Below, in pieces: positions 11,233-22,592 of a stretch of 64,000 nt of DNA. How positions within the stretch are numbered: the stretch's first letter is position 1; each line of letters opens with the position of its first letter. The stretch is from the NCBI GenBank assembly GCA_038025085.1, contig CM076147.1, positions 44,910,766 to 44,974,765 on the forward strand, written 5' to 3'. The notes below the pieces were generated by a model. That model was not told the DNA's origin and ran no database searches. It worked only from the letters and a program-made list of their open reading frames with translations. Source of the DNA: Tetragonia tetragonoides (Eukaryota; Streptophyta; Magnoliopsida; Caryophyllales; Aizoaceae). The position numbers were made by a program, and so were the translations under genes.

Positions 11233-14105
11233 CTAGATACCAATTCTGCGCTTCATTTGGTCTTTGCTTGAAGCTGCTTCAACCATTTTCTTCCTTTTCA
11301 TAATGTGCAGGTTACCTGTCCCCACTTGTTCATTATCTTCATCAAAATTCTGACCTGAGGCCTCTGCAAAGATGAATGTGATTCAAAGACTTCAGTAAAG
11401 AAAGCAGCTATCAGTTAAAAGGCTTTCATTGTTTCATTAGCTTCCACCACCCCGTTGTAGGGACGTACACTAAAACTTTTGCATGGCAGTCTATAAATGG
11501 TTCGCAAAATTCCTTCAACAAATCTAGGATCAGCACACTAGCTACATCCTAATACCAGACAAACATTCAAGACCAGAACGTTCTACGCTTATTAGAATTG
11601 GCCATGTGTTTAAAAGCTGTAAACCAAAAGAGGACAAAGTAAATAAATATTCTGGGCTCGCCTTCAATCAATACATACATCCTCCAGCAACTCCTATATC
11701 AGATAGCTATCTCTCCTCCCAGAATAAATGTCTCTAATTTGAAGTAAAAGTACACATACTTCATTTCCTTTTTTGGTGCTCTTATTATTACTGATAACTG
11801 TGACAAGCATCACTTGAACTCATATCAGATCATACAAGCTGCCGATCGTATAATGTAGACCACAAAATCAATTGATATTTGAAAAAGGGTCACCAAAATC
11901 ATTGATGCTTACCCCATAAATCACTTGTTACCACTTAGGCACTTACCACTTACCAGCATGCTAAAATTGCGGGCAGACCTTAGAGCTGATATAGGCATGC
12001 ATCTTACTAATTATTCCAGCATGTCAATGGTCAGTATTAAAACACCGTAAATGGTATGAATGACCTTTCTCAAACAGTAAGTGGCCTTTGGGAACAAAAA
12101 TAAAAACCTCAGAATGATGTTTATTTGTTTAAATTGACAATGCGATTCCTCAATGTAGATGACAGAATTACCTTCAGCAACAATTGAATCTTGATGAGCT
12201 TGACAAACAGGAGAGTGCTCTGAGATATTTGCTAACCCACACATCAATGGCATCCGTCCCCCATAACTCACATTCTGACTCCCAAAGGAAGTGTTTCCCT
12301 GGACAGTTTGATCTTCTCTGACTCCCACCCTGAAATGCTGGAACCATGGATTTTGCTGAAGAACACGGCCCTCTCCTGCTGGTTGAGGGGGTGGTTCACC
12401 TCTTTCAAACTTGATTCTCTGCCAGCAACCGTTTTGGTGGACTTTAAACTAAGATCAAACGAATAATGATAATTAGCAACACATGATTGACATGTCTAAC
12501 ATGGCAAAGAAAAATTACCAAATAAGGGCACCAATGAGAACAGGCGGAGAACTATAACAAACAAAATATATAGGCTAGATGTATACCTCATAAGGTGTTT
12601 TAGAATGATGCTTCTTTTGTGTGTGCCGACCATTCAAATCCAGAGAGCTGTATAATTGGTCTACAAATGAAGCTTCCATAGACTTGAGGTACATACTATG
12701 CTTTTCATCCGTCCACTCAGAAGACGTAGTATCCTTTTCCGACAAGTCCTGCAAAAGAGAAGTAAGAATAATTGTAAGAGATGATAAGCAAATTTTCATT
12801 GCCAAAATATAACCAATCCCCAGTATGGACCATGATCTTGATAGGATAGAAACATTTATCAGGGTATAACTTCTATCTCCCAACTCCTAAGCACAGAAAG
12901 GTGATGCCTGGAAGAAATGACTGTATTACATGCATGAAGTTGCACAGGAAAGCAGGGATGAAGTAGGGACAAAAAACAAACAAACCGGCAAATGCCCATA
13001 CTCATAACTTTGGATTAAAACCGCATGCATTGTGAAATTTGGCAGAAACTTTTTGAAAAAAGGTGAGCTAGACCTAATACAAGATTCCATCATGGCAAGA
13101 TAAAAACCCCAGGATATAGTTTGCAACTTATCCGCACCCAAATAGACCTCTTGGCAAAACAAACACCCCCATACCCTCGAACGGAATATTGAAACATTAA
13201 CCCTAAGAGTCATAAAATGATAATGATCCAAATTGGAGTTGCATGATACTACTCAACTGCCACCTCAAAAAGTAGCCAAGGTCATGAAAATTTTAAGCAC
13301 AAAGACCTAATTGATTGGCTTTACAATTACATAACCTTCCTTAGCTTGGAGACCTTAAAAAGTGACAATACCCTCATAAACCAAAATAATACTCAACGGA
13401 CAACGATCATTGTTTTACTCCAAATCAATGTCATTTGGTACCCAATTCATGAAACTCAAGAGGACAATATAAAGCGAGAAATCGGACTTTGATTTTTACC
13501 TCTTTATCTCTGGACTCTGAGCATAGAAATTTCACATATTTAGGCTTACCTTGCTTCAAAAGCTTAAGGCCCCGGGTGGTTGTAAATTTTTAGTTTTTGG
13601 TTTAATTTGTGAGCTGAAACAAGTGACAAGTTTAATTTTTCCTGGGTACAAACATCACTGTTACCCAAACGGAAATTAATGCGTATTCAAGAAAATCGAA
13701 TGACGAATTGTTCATCAACAATAACGGGCAATTATTGCTATCCAACTAATTACAGAAACTAAGATTTAATTAATCGAACCCATCGGCTGCAATCGAAAAC
13801 TTGAAAATTAAAAGACAGCAACATTTTAGGTGAATTGAGCAACACCGAAAGCCAAAATCAAGCATAGAAAGCAGTGGGAACAAATATCCGCAAGTATTAA
13901 AAAGAATAAAGCAACAAATCTCCAATTACCAAACATGACAAACACAAAGAGAAAAGGGGAAAAATTGATAATAATAAAAATGAAAGTAGGAAAGAATAGG
14001 AGAATTAAAGAGGATTACCATGTTAGAAATCTGTTCCTGGTCTATAAAAGTAGAGAGATCGCTGGCAGTGACGCCGGAAGTTTGCGAGCTGATCGCACCC
14101 GCCAT
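11233..14105 (-). CDS. COR27/COR28-like cold-regulated clock protein
   Basis: Four minus-strand exons fit in phase: 14019-14105, 12587-12748, 12172-12448 and 11233-11363, totalling 218 residues from ATG to TAG. Exon 2 encodes a family block containing EWTDEKHS, then YLKSMEASFVDQLY; exon 3 encodes GCWQRIKFER and NPWFQHFR; exon 4 encodes the acidic tail NFDEDNEQ followed by a basic cluster (KRKK). These blocks define the plant COR27/COR28 family (Arabidopsis COR27 and COR28), small nuclear proteins induced by cold and controlled by the clock, which repress evening genes, reduce freezing tolerance and interact with light-signalling partners. Intron 1 is about 1.27 kb. The upstream region has the expected cold/clock motifs (14336-14673). 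Assignment rests on remembered family blocks and the perfect phase agreement of all exons; which of COR27 or COR28 it matches best cannot be decided here. Confidence 0.85.
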
Positions 14106-14172
14106 AGCCAGAAAATCGAATATTTCTTAATGTTATATGGTCTGATTTAAATTGGTGTTTTTGGGGATTTTG

Positions 14173-14197
14173 AGGAGAGAGAGAGAGAGAGAGAGAA
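14173..14197. repeat. (GA)n microsatellite in the 5' leader of the COR27-like gene
   Basis: Alternating GA run on the plus strand, so the leader of the minus-strand transcript carries (TC)n about 70 bases upstream of the start codon. CT-rich leaders are common in plants. Confidence 0.85.
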
Positions 14198-14335
14198 GGG
14201 GAGGATGGTGGTAATTGCAATGGGTGTGATCGTGGGTGAGAAAGAGGAGGAGAAGAGATGAGAGAGAAACACAGAAAGAAAGAAAGAAAGGCGGTGGTGG
14301 GACAAAAAGAGCACTCCAGTTGGCATCACTTTTTA

Positions 14336-14341
14336 CACGTG
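14336..14341. promoter_or_regulatory. G-box / ABRE core CACGTG
   Basis: Palindromic CACGTG within ACACGTGTC, about 230 bases upstream of the COR27-like start codon. Confidence 0.6.
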
Positions 14342-14418
14342 TCAGCTCTTTGTCATGTATCCACATCATCCTCTCCTCTAATATCAGATTTTTTTATCAC
14401 CAGAAAATATCAACTCTC

Positions 14419-14427
14419 AAAATATCT
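14419..14427 (+). promoter_or_regulatory. Evening element AAAATATCT
   Basis: Exact match to the evening element bound by CCA1/LHY/RVE MYB factors, about 315 bases upstream of the COR27-like ATG. A near match (AAAATATCA) lies just before it at 14404-14412. Confidence 0.65.
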
Positions 14428-14553
14428 GATGCCTTGTTTAAGGCCTGTTTGGATTGGATTATAAATTTGAAATTGCCGGGATGGGAAGGCCACACATACA
14501 CATCTGTTGCATCTTTCCTGGTTCACCCCTCCAACCTTGTGGATGTCATCCTA

Positions 14554-14559
14554 CACGTG
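14554..14559. promoter_or_regulatory. Second G-box / ABRE core CACGTG
   Basis: CACGTG in CTACACGTGAC, about 450 bases upstream of the COR27-like ATG, interleaved with the evening elements. Confidence 0.5.
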
Positions 14560-14630
14560 ACATTATTTGTCGCCTTTCATTTATCACCCCATTTTTTATT
14601 TTACTACTTCCCTTCGTACTTCAAAATTCC

Positions 14631-14639
14631 AGATATTTT
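14631..14639 (-). promoter_or_regulatory. Evening element AAAATATCT, opposite orientation
   Basis: Plus strand reads AGATATTTT, the exact complement of the evening element, about 525 bases upstream of the COR27-like ATG. An evening-element-like AGATATTTG follows at 14665-14673. Confidence 0.58.
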
Positions 14640-14854
14640 GTTGATCAAAAAAAATAAAATTCCCAGATATTTGCCTTCTTATATTCTTCATTTCTTTGTG
14701 TGTTCCTGCTCGTCATAGTATTTGTTGCACAATATTCTTGTTTTTACTGGCTCTGTCTAAGAAATTACAGTATTTTTTGGGGGCCAAATGGCTTGGGTAT
14801 AAATACTTACCCAAAAATTTATATAAGACAGTTGTTAATAATGATTGGCTGAAA

Positions 14855-14927
14855 GAGACGAAACCTATTTCGAAATAATATTAATAATGGCTTCTCATCC
14901 TTACTATTTTTGGAATAGGTTTCGTCT
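14855..14927. repeat. Short inverted repeat (hairpin or small MITE relic)
   Basis: Arms GAGACGAAACCTATT at 14855-14869 and its complement near 14913-14927 flank about 45 bases. No clear target duplication; possibly the ends of a tiny MITE. Confidence 0.5.
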
Positions 14928-14939
14928 CGTCAATTACCT

Positions 14940-16080
14940 TCTATATGTTTATTACTGTTATTATTTGACTTTTAAAATTTAATAAGGAAAAAGAATTTCA
15001 TGAAATGATCTAAATCTAAAACTGAACCTATTGCTTGTGTTGTTGCATCTGGTTCCTTTTTTGCCGAGGGCGGCAGCAGAGGAACATTCGAAAAAAATGG
15101 TGAGGCAGTGGCTTTCATCTAAAGGAAGTCGCAACTGCTTAAACTATTCATCATCAGTTACTGTAGGCGGTGTTTGATCTTTTCCCTTTGAACGGCGCAG
15201 TATGCTCAATATGATGGACAATAATTGAACCATTTTTTGGAATTAATTTTAAAACCCACACTACTCTCTACCAATACTACTTTCCTAGCTTAGCTTCTTG
15301 TCTTCATTTTCCCTCCCATCCTCTGCTTCTACTTATACACAAGTACTCCATGATGCATGGTATTCGAGAAGGCATGTATGACTTAAGATTAGATTGATAC
15401 TATTATTCGTAGAATCCTAAATTAATGCTTAATTGAGTTTGGTAGATATACGTGAGTGACAATGAAGAGACAACTAACATTGTGTTCCCAACTTTTATTT
15501 GTTCATACCCTTTGAAAACGTACTATCTACTGCAACAAATATGACGAGTCGCATGAATGCAAAAATTTCGAAACCCTCTCTTTTAGTAATGGTCAATGTT
15601 ACATATTCGTAGATATATCAACATTAGTTACACAAGTACTAATCTTACCTCCCTCTTAACATACACTGATACTCCTCTCTAGCCTCTCTCCACATTCTGT
15701 CACGTGGTTCCCTCTTCCCCCTCTCTTCAGCTCTCCCCCCTCTCCTCTGATCAATTTCGTGCCCCCCCCCCCTCTCCTCTCTTCCCACTCTATCTGAGTC
15801 TTTCCTCTACCCTCTCCCTCTATCTTCCTTCTCAACCATTGTCAAATCTCCAAATATTTGTTGGAAAATCGAAACTTAAACTAGAAATTAAAAACAAAAC
15901 CTTGTTTTAGTTTTTAATATTTTCAAATCCTACAACTAAAAACCTTGCCGAACGGGATAATTTACAGTTGTTAGTTTCGAAAATAAAGTAAACATATATA
16001 AAAGATTTTTTTTAAGCTCCCCAGTAGAATTTCTATAAGAAGATAGAAAATCTTGAAAACCAAAAACTCTAATTCACAAC
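14940..16080. other. Intergenic, no gene recognised
   Basis: AT-rich, with a CT-rich low-complexity patch at 15670-15840. Open frames in that patch are composition artefacts. Confidence 0.45.
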
Positions 16081-16081
16081 C

Positions 16082-16413
16082 ACCCCAAACGGTTAAGGGG
16101 GGTAATAAGGGGGTAATAGAGCAAACTAAAGTGCAAAATTGTAAAGTGAAGTGGTGATGAGGGTAATGATTAAGTAACGTGAAGTGGTGATGAGGGTAAT
16201 AATTAAGGGGGTAATGGAGAAAATGAAGGGAAAATAAGGGAAAATAAGGGAAAATTATTGCCATAAGGGGATGTGGGTTTCTATTATCCCAAAATGGAGG
16301 TGATCATTACCCTAATTTTCATAAAATCTAACCCACACCACCTTACATACCTCTCATTTTAGCCTATAAATTAATTTCATTACCTCCTTAATCATTACCC
16401 AACCAAACGGCCC
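16082..16413. repeat. MITE-like element with repeated GGGTAATNATTAAG motifs
   Basis: A roughly 34-bp unit containing GTGAAGTGGTGATGAGGG is directly repeated at about 16145 and 16179. The right end reads, on the minus strand, GGGCCGTTTGGTTGGGTAAT, a sequence type common at ends of plant MITEs; the left end is only partly related (CAAACGG plus GGTAAT repeats). The exact borders and class are not certain. Confidence 0.4.
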
Positions 16414-16999
16414 GTAGTACGTATTAGAGAGAGAAAGGGAGGAGGGAAAGAGGGAAAAAGTTGAAAATTACAGGTGTATTCTGGAAAAACGTTTACAGAA
16501 AAAGAAAGAAGGAAAAAAAGAAAGAGAAGAAGAAATTGGGAAGGTGAATACATGCGCGTAACCGCTAAGAAAAAGGCGTCCCTGATCCTGTTGGTCGTTG
16601 TCGGCACCACACCCTCAAATTTCTATAGTAAGTAGATATATACAAAACAGGATTAAGGAAAATTTATACTTGTCAGTGATTATTAATTATTTGGTTCATA
16701 AATATTTATTGAATTTCAAAAATAAAATTGACATTTGTTAGTAAACAGGTTAAACATGTTGTTTTCGAGTTGAAAATTTCGACCTTAAACCCTAACCCAC
16801 TTTTTTCATATTAGATTCAGGACGGGTTGTTAAATCGAATCAATTTTTGCCAGACCTAAATTCACTAGTCATCCCACTTATTGATTAAACTTTTAAACTT
16901 TCAAGTTGTCCCTAATTATTCTCAATTGCCTTAGTTATCGGTTTTTATTTGAAAAGATTGTGCCGTAACACTGGTGGTAGAAAAGGAAAAGGAAAAAGA

Positions 17000-17335
17000 A
17001 AAAGAGAAATTGAGCGATGGAGAAATAAACGCGAAAATTTCCCAGCGTTTCTCCTCTCAATTCTCATAGACTCTCATAGACCTACAAGGCTACAACCCTT
17101 AAAACTTCCCATGGATTGAACCGCGAATTTGTGTGAAGATCTAAACATCGATTTCCTTCTTCTCTCCTCTCGAATTTGTGTGACGATTTCAGCATCGATT
17201 TCCCTTTTCGAACTTGGTGAAGATTTCAGCATCGATTTCGACGCGATTTTCGAGAACGTTGGTTGATTTCCACGCAAATTTGGCGAAATTGGGTCAAGAT
17301 TTGAGCGGTAAAGATTCAGCTACCGTTTCTCAGAA
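17000..17335 (+). other. Probable 5'UTR exon of NCA1
   Basis: Sequence rich in repeated short motifs (gatttcagcatcgattt recurs about four times between 17130 and 17240) ending at a donor AAG|GTACTC. Position and sequence type fit a leader exon spliced to 18003. The transcription start is not determined. Confidence 0.45.
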
Positions 17336-18013
17336 GGTACTCTCTATGACTCATGAGGCAGAATTTTCTATTGCTAGGCTGTTCATTTTTTTTCTTCTCT
17401 CTTTTTATTTTTTGGGTAAAAAATGAGTAGTCACATACCTGGTTCAATACTACTATTAGCATGTACCTGTAACTAAACCATAGGTTGCTTCACTGACTGT
17501 AGGTTCAGTTTTGTATTTCGCAACATCCATTTATTAGGGTTTCTATATCTCACAACTACTGTTCATAATTAACCCCTACTTTTGAACATATTTCCAATTT
17601 AGTTAGGCTATTGCTTTCTCCAATATTTGATTGGTTTTGCCTTGAATACTGCTGTTGATTTTGCTGGTTTGTAAATGAGATTAGGAAATACATCAGATTA
17701 GGAAATACAATGCTAGAATTATTATTAACACCAATTGTCTTGGCTGAGATATATCCATATGCACACCTACCACCCATATGCACATTTCCGTGCTATGCAT
17801 CTGTTTTCAGCTGCTTTCAAACAATCACATTTGCTTTCGTGTCGTGGATCTATCCGCAACAATCTGTTTTCAGATGAAAGCGAGTTTTTTTCAATATAGT
17901 ATTGCATTTATATGCATGTAATATTATGTTCCTCATTGGTAAATGACTCCATTTATCAATATATTTTTGTTATAAACTCACCCTAATTATTGTTTACTGC
18001 AGTCTTGATCGAG

Positions 18014-20283
18014 ATGACTCCAGTTTGCCCATTTGTCAAAATTGCACGTCCTGATGATGTCTCTTCAAAAAGAAGTGGCGAAAACCAAAGTAAGCACACT
18101 GCAGAACATGAAACTAAGCCTAAAACCGAGTCTGTTGATTCCACCAGGATTGAGCCCAAATGTCCTTTTGGATATGATTCTGGTTCGTTTAAGCTAGGAC
18201 CTCTTAGCTGTGTGATCTGCCAAGCCCTTCTGTTTGAATGCAGTAAATGCATGCCCTGCTCCCACGTTTACTGCAAGTAAGCTTAACTTTAACAACTGTG
18301 AATTTTAGTCAACACCTGGATTGATTCAGAACATTATGTCGTTCCTTCTTTTTTTTCCTGAGTATGTTTCTTACACTTCCTTGAAATCCAGGGCATGCAT
18401 ATCCCGCTTTAAAGATTGTCCATTATGTGGAGCTGATATCGAGAAGATTGAGGCTGATAAGGATCTTCAGAAGGTTCTTGATCGGTTCATTGAAGGTCAT
18501 GCCAGAATCAAGAGGTCTCATGCTGGTACTGATGCCGAAGAGGCAGTCAGCGATAGTAAACTTGTGATCTATGAGGATGTGTCACTGGAGAGAGGTTCTT
18601 TCTTGGTGCAACAAGCCATGAGGGTAAGTGATGTTGAATACTTGGAAGCTAGCTAGAAACTTTTAAGAAGTCAATGAATATTGAAGAAGAATAAAGCTGT
18701 ATTGTCAAATTCCCTAATGCTAGAAATTTATGAGTAGAAATAAGTATGTTACATGAAGAAGAAGGAAAAAAACGAAGACACTGAGAGAGGAAATCGAGAG
18801 AGATATTTTTGGCTTACTTTGTTGGTGAACAGTATTCAAGATATTACATCCCTTATATGCATACAACTTCTTACTCCTTATCTCTGTAGTGTTTGAGTGT
18901 TTGACAGAAGTAAAAAGTAGCTATAACGAATCATTAACTTCCTGTTTAAGGACCTACTGTTCATCTTACATGAATCCTAATCTGCATGACAGTAGGCCCG
19001 AAGCTTGAGAGTTAGAGAGTATTTGCAACAGGTTAGAAGAGACCCTTGCCTGGTTGCCTTTTAAGTATCTTAAGCCATGTTCAGCTGCAAGCGTATGTGG
19101 CTGTCTCGGTTACTGGCAAAACTTGAAATTGATCCCAGTGCTGAACTGCATAGGAGATAGCGGGTTATCTGAGGGGAAGGTATAGCAGTGTGACAACTAT
19201 TTGACTTTAGGATTCAGGAACATACACTGCAGCTTCTTAGAGAGTTTATGTCCTCGAGGCAAAGGAACTTTACAGGCTTTCTAAAACATGATTAAGAAGA
19301 ATACAAGTAGTGATTTTGTGATTTAATAAGAAAGGAAATATCTTGCCTTCCCAAGGTCTCTTATATTAAAAGCATCGTGCAAGCTATCTAGCCTTAAGGC
19401 AAGTGACTCCCCCAACATCATCTCCATAAATCAGCAGGCCATCTACGTACACTCATACTAAAGTGTACTATCCTCCAGCCTCGTGAGTAAACTAGTAGGA
19501 ATCATGCTTTCATCGAGTATACCTTGCCCAACTAAGAACTTTATAAGCTCGATGTTCCATTGCCTAGAAGCTTATTTGAGACAGTATATTGATTTACTTA
19601 GCTTGCATACTTGCCCTGAACCAGCTTTAGTATAATTCTTTGGAGGCAACATGTATACCCCTTTTCTAAGTAAGCTTGCTAAGAAGCTTGTTTATATCCA
19701 GTTGGTGTGAACTGTGAAGACCCATTATTGTGTAGCTAATGCAATTGACAAATTGACAGTGGCTAATTTATCAACTTGAGAAAATGTGTATTCATAATGT
19801 TTTCCCTTGATTTGATTCAACCTTTTTTAACAACCAATCTGGCTTAGCAGTTTTCAATGGTCCCATCTGGACTGAACTTCACCTTGTACACCCATTTAGA
19901 TGTCAGGGAGGTTGTGAGATCCCAAGTGGGGTTTAATTCCAATGGAGATAACTGTTTTGCAATTGCTTTGATTGTTTGTAAGAGCTGGATTCATGGACAG
20001 CTATAAATCTGTCAAGGAAGCAACTTAGCTGGGTGAAAAATGTGCACCCTCTGAATTGGCATATATACTCTGCAATTATACAACTGATGTAGCTGTTGAA
20101 GAAGTCTTCATTGGAACCCTTTCTTTGCGTCTGCAGGCATTTCGAGGCCAAAATGTTGAAAGTGCGAAATCAAGGCTCTCACTCTGTGCAGCTGATATCA
20201 GGGAACAGTTAGAGGTATCTAGTAACAAGCCAGAGCTTTGTTCACAACTAGGAGCAGTGCTGGGCTTGCTAGGAGATTGCTGG

Positions 20284-20319
<36 letters not shown>

Positions 20320-22592
20320 GCCTTATTATGCTAGGGAATAACTAAAATCCATAATGGACTATTAGGGTCTGAATTGTCTTTTTCTGTGCTCTTTGTCACC
20401 ATTGGCTGGACTATTGCATGTAAATTGTTTCGACAGTCAGTTCCCCTCCCCCCCCCCCCCTATCTTATGAACATTTTATTTTGTCAGCTTTCCTTTTCAT
20501 TTATAAGAAAACTGTTTCTTAACATGTCAAGTGTAATGCAGTCGTGCAATTGGAGATGCTGGGTCTGCAGTCACCTACTTTGAAGAAAGTGTTGAGTTTT
20601 TGTCAAAATTGCCCATAGAAGATATGGAGGTGATGTATCATTTTATTCTACTGGGGACTGCCTATTTTAAATGGATGTTGTGTAAGACAAGAGTTTTCTT
20701 CTCTGCAGATAAGACACACTCTCTCTGTTTCACTTAATAAAATCGGAGATCTGAAATACTATGATGGAGATCTACATGCTTCAAGATCCTATTATTTTAG
20801 ATCTTTGGATGTTCGTCGTGATGCCTTGAAAAGTCGTGGCCATTCTCCATCTCTGGTTAGCTTCTATTTCTACTTGTTTGATTTGCCATTGTTCTGAATT
20901 TTGATATTTCTTACAGATCACTTATACCTTTTCTCCTTGGATTTGAAACAGAGAACTGGTTGTGAGAACGAATGGTTTTGTCTGAACTTTTGTCTGCAGT
21001 GTTTCATTATAGTTTGATTCGTATTTTATTCTTTATGTCTGTGTAAGATGTATTAGGGCACAGAAAACTGTCAGGGAAAATTAACTTTCTGCTCATTTGT
21101 AAAGAGAGGTTCTTTTGAGAGCAACGTGGATTCTGAATTATGAGTTACAGAGCTAGGAATTCACTTTGCCTCATTTCCAGTAGTGGAAGAACTAGAAGTT
21201 TCTCCATTGAGCTGAAGATGCCTCAACAGAAGTTATCCAAACTTGCCGCTGCAAGAAAGAATATTTTGGCAACTTGGGATACTTGTTACTTTATTCCTAA
21301 ATAATGCCTCTCTTTTAAAGAGCAAGAATATTGGGAAACAACAGATATGAGTGTAAGTTGAGAAAATATTATTGCTATAAAGAGTTTGGGAAACCATGTT
21401 GGGATGACACATTTTATTTTTTTCCTCCTTGGGGCATGGCTAAGGGGCACCTCCCGGGCTCCCGGCTCCCGGCTCCCAAAGCATGACTTGGGCATTCTAG
21501 GACTTAAATCCTGTAGGGCTTCCTTTGAGGCTTGAACTTCTGACCTATTGTTACAAGTTGTAGCTTGTTTAGTGGGCCAAACACCTCTTGGGTGGGATGT
21601 CATATATTGAAACATAGGACATTTCCATTGTGACGACGAAGTTCATTTTTCTCTAGCAGCGATATATGAAACCGCCCATTGAATGAAAAAGGGAGCTTGA
21701 GTTGGAACATCTAGTTTATAAGAAAAATGAATTCTTTTCTCAACCAAAATTTGAGCTGGCTAGATCTTACTTCATTACTTCATATCTATGATTGCAGACT
21801 TTAGATGTAGCAGTTTCTTTAGCAAAAGTGGCTGATGTCGACCGAGGGCTTGGAGACGAGGATGGAGCTATTGCTGGCTTTCGTGAAGCTATAAATTTGT
21901 TGGAATCATTGAAGATAGACTCTGATGAAGCTACTCTTGAGCAACGGGTAAGACTTCCTGGTTAAACTCTGCATTTGGTCTAAACTGTCTCTGCGGAACA
22001 TTCATTTCGTGGCCATTGGATGGATCCAAGAACTTGAACTTATAAGGGGCAGGCTGTCATCTGCTAGGATACCCATGGATAGCTACGATTGTAGCTGTAA
22101 CAACTTAACTTACCTACCCAGTCAGCCCAGCCTGTTGAAACAGATTAAGCCAGTCATATCTAGTCCGACTGCTAAATTGTCCTGCCAGCTAGTCCGACTT
22201 GACAATAATGTGTATCTTATGGTGTCTACTCTTTTTACTAGGCATTCTATCACTATTGGCACTTCAGGAACTTGTGCACTCTTGTAGCAAATAACTCCCT
22301 TTCTTTTTTTTTCTGTAACATTTCAACTAGTATTATTTAAGCCTTTTTAAATGTTTATCTAGTAACATGTTAAATTTCGCCCATCCCCATTCCTCATCCA
22401 CCAGAACAGAACCGCTAGGATGTCTACACCTTACATCTTATTGAGAGTTGCTTTTTGGCATCTACTTTGACATAGAAATGGAGTAGTTTGTAACAATGCT
22501 TACGCTATTGATAATTCACTTTGCAGCGCCATTCAGTGCTGGAATTCCTGAACAGCCAAATTGCAGACAAGCAAATTGATCAGTCTAATTAG
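18014..22592 (+). CDS. NCA1: NCA1-like (NO CATALASE ACTIVITY 1): RING finger plus TPR protein
   Basis: Seven coding exons join in phase: 18014-18276, 18392-18623, 20137-20282, 20542-20629, 20709-20855, 21798-21947, 22527-22592, giving 363 residues. The N-terminus MTPVCPF, the block KCPFGYDS, then a RING-type zinc finger (CVICQ ... CSKC ... CSHVYC ... CPLCG, about residues 58-105), the sequence VIYEDVS..ERGSFLVQQAMR, and TPR-like helices (SLNKIGDLKYYDGDL, LDVAVSLAKVAD) are all characteristic of NCA1. In Arabidopsis this cytosolic protein chaperones catalase folding and is needed for catalase activity in the peroxisome and for stress and autophagic-death responses. A non-coding 5' exon probably ends at 17335 (AAG|GTACTC), followed by a 667-base leader intron ending TACTGCAG at 18002. 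The third coding gap (18624-20136) contains a decayed retroelement. Confidence 0.9.
19240..19940 (-). mobile_element. Decayed Ty1/copia reverse-transcriptase fragment inside an NCA1 intron
   Basis: Read on the minus strand with several stops and frame changes, the stretch shows the copia RT landmarks in order: KWVYKVKFSPDG (about 19895 downwards), LDIN..., VCKLSKSIYCLK near 19600, and VYVDGLLIYGDD near 19430, corresponding to the catalytic YVDD box. No LTRs were recognised. It is a relic of an antisense insertion into the 1.5-kb intron. Confidence 0.72.
20285..20315. repeat. (TC)n microsatellite at an NCA1 splice donor
   Basis: The donor GTATTC at 20283 is followed at once by about 14 TC units. 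Confidence 0.85.

Noticed and set aside
14133..14369. Minus-strand Ser/Leu-rich frames upstream of the COR27-like gene
   Set aside because: They are readings of the CT-rich leader on the strand of the gene and out of frame with it.
15704..15910. Pro/Ser/Leu-rich 68-codon open frame
   Set aside because: CT-rich low-complexity sequence; no start context, splice signals or family match.
18624..20136. A separate gene inside the long NCA1 intron
   Set aside because: The coding-like words belong to a decayed antisense copia reverse transcriptase with many stops.
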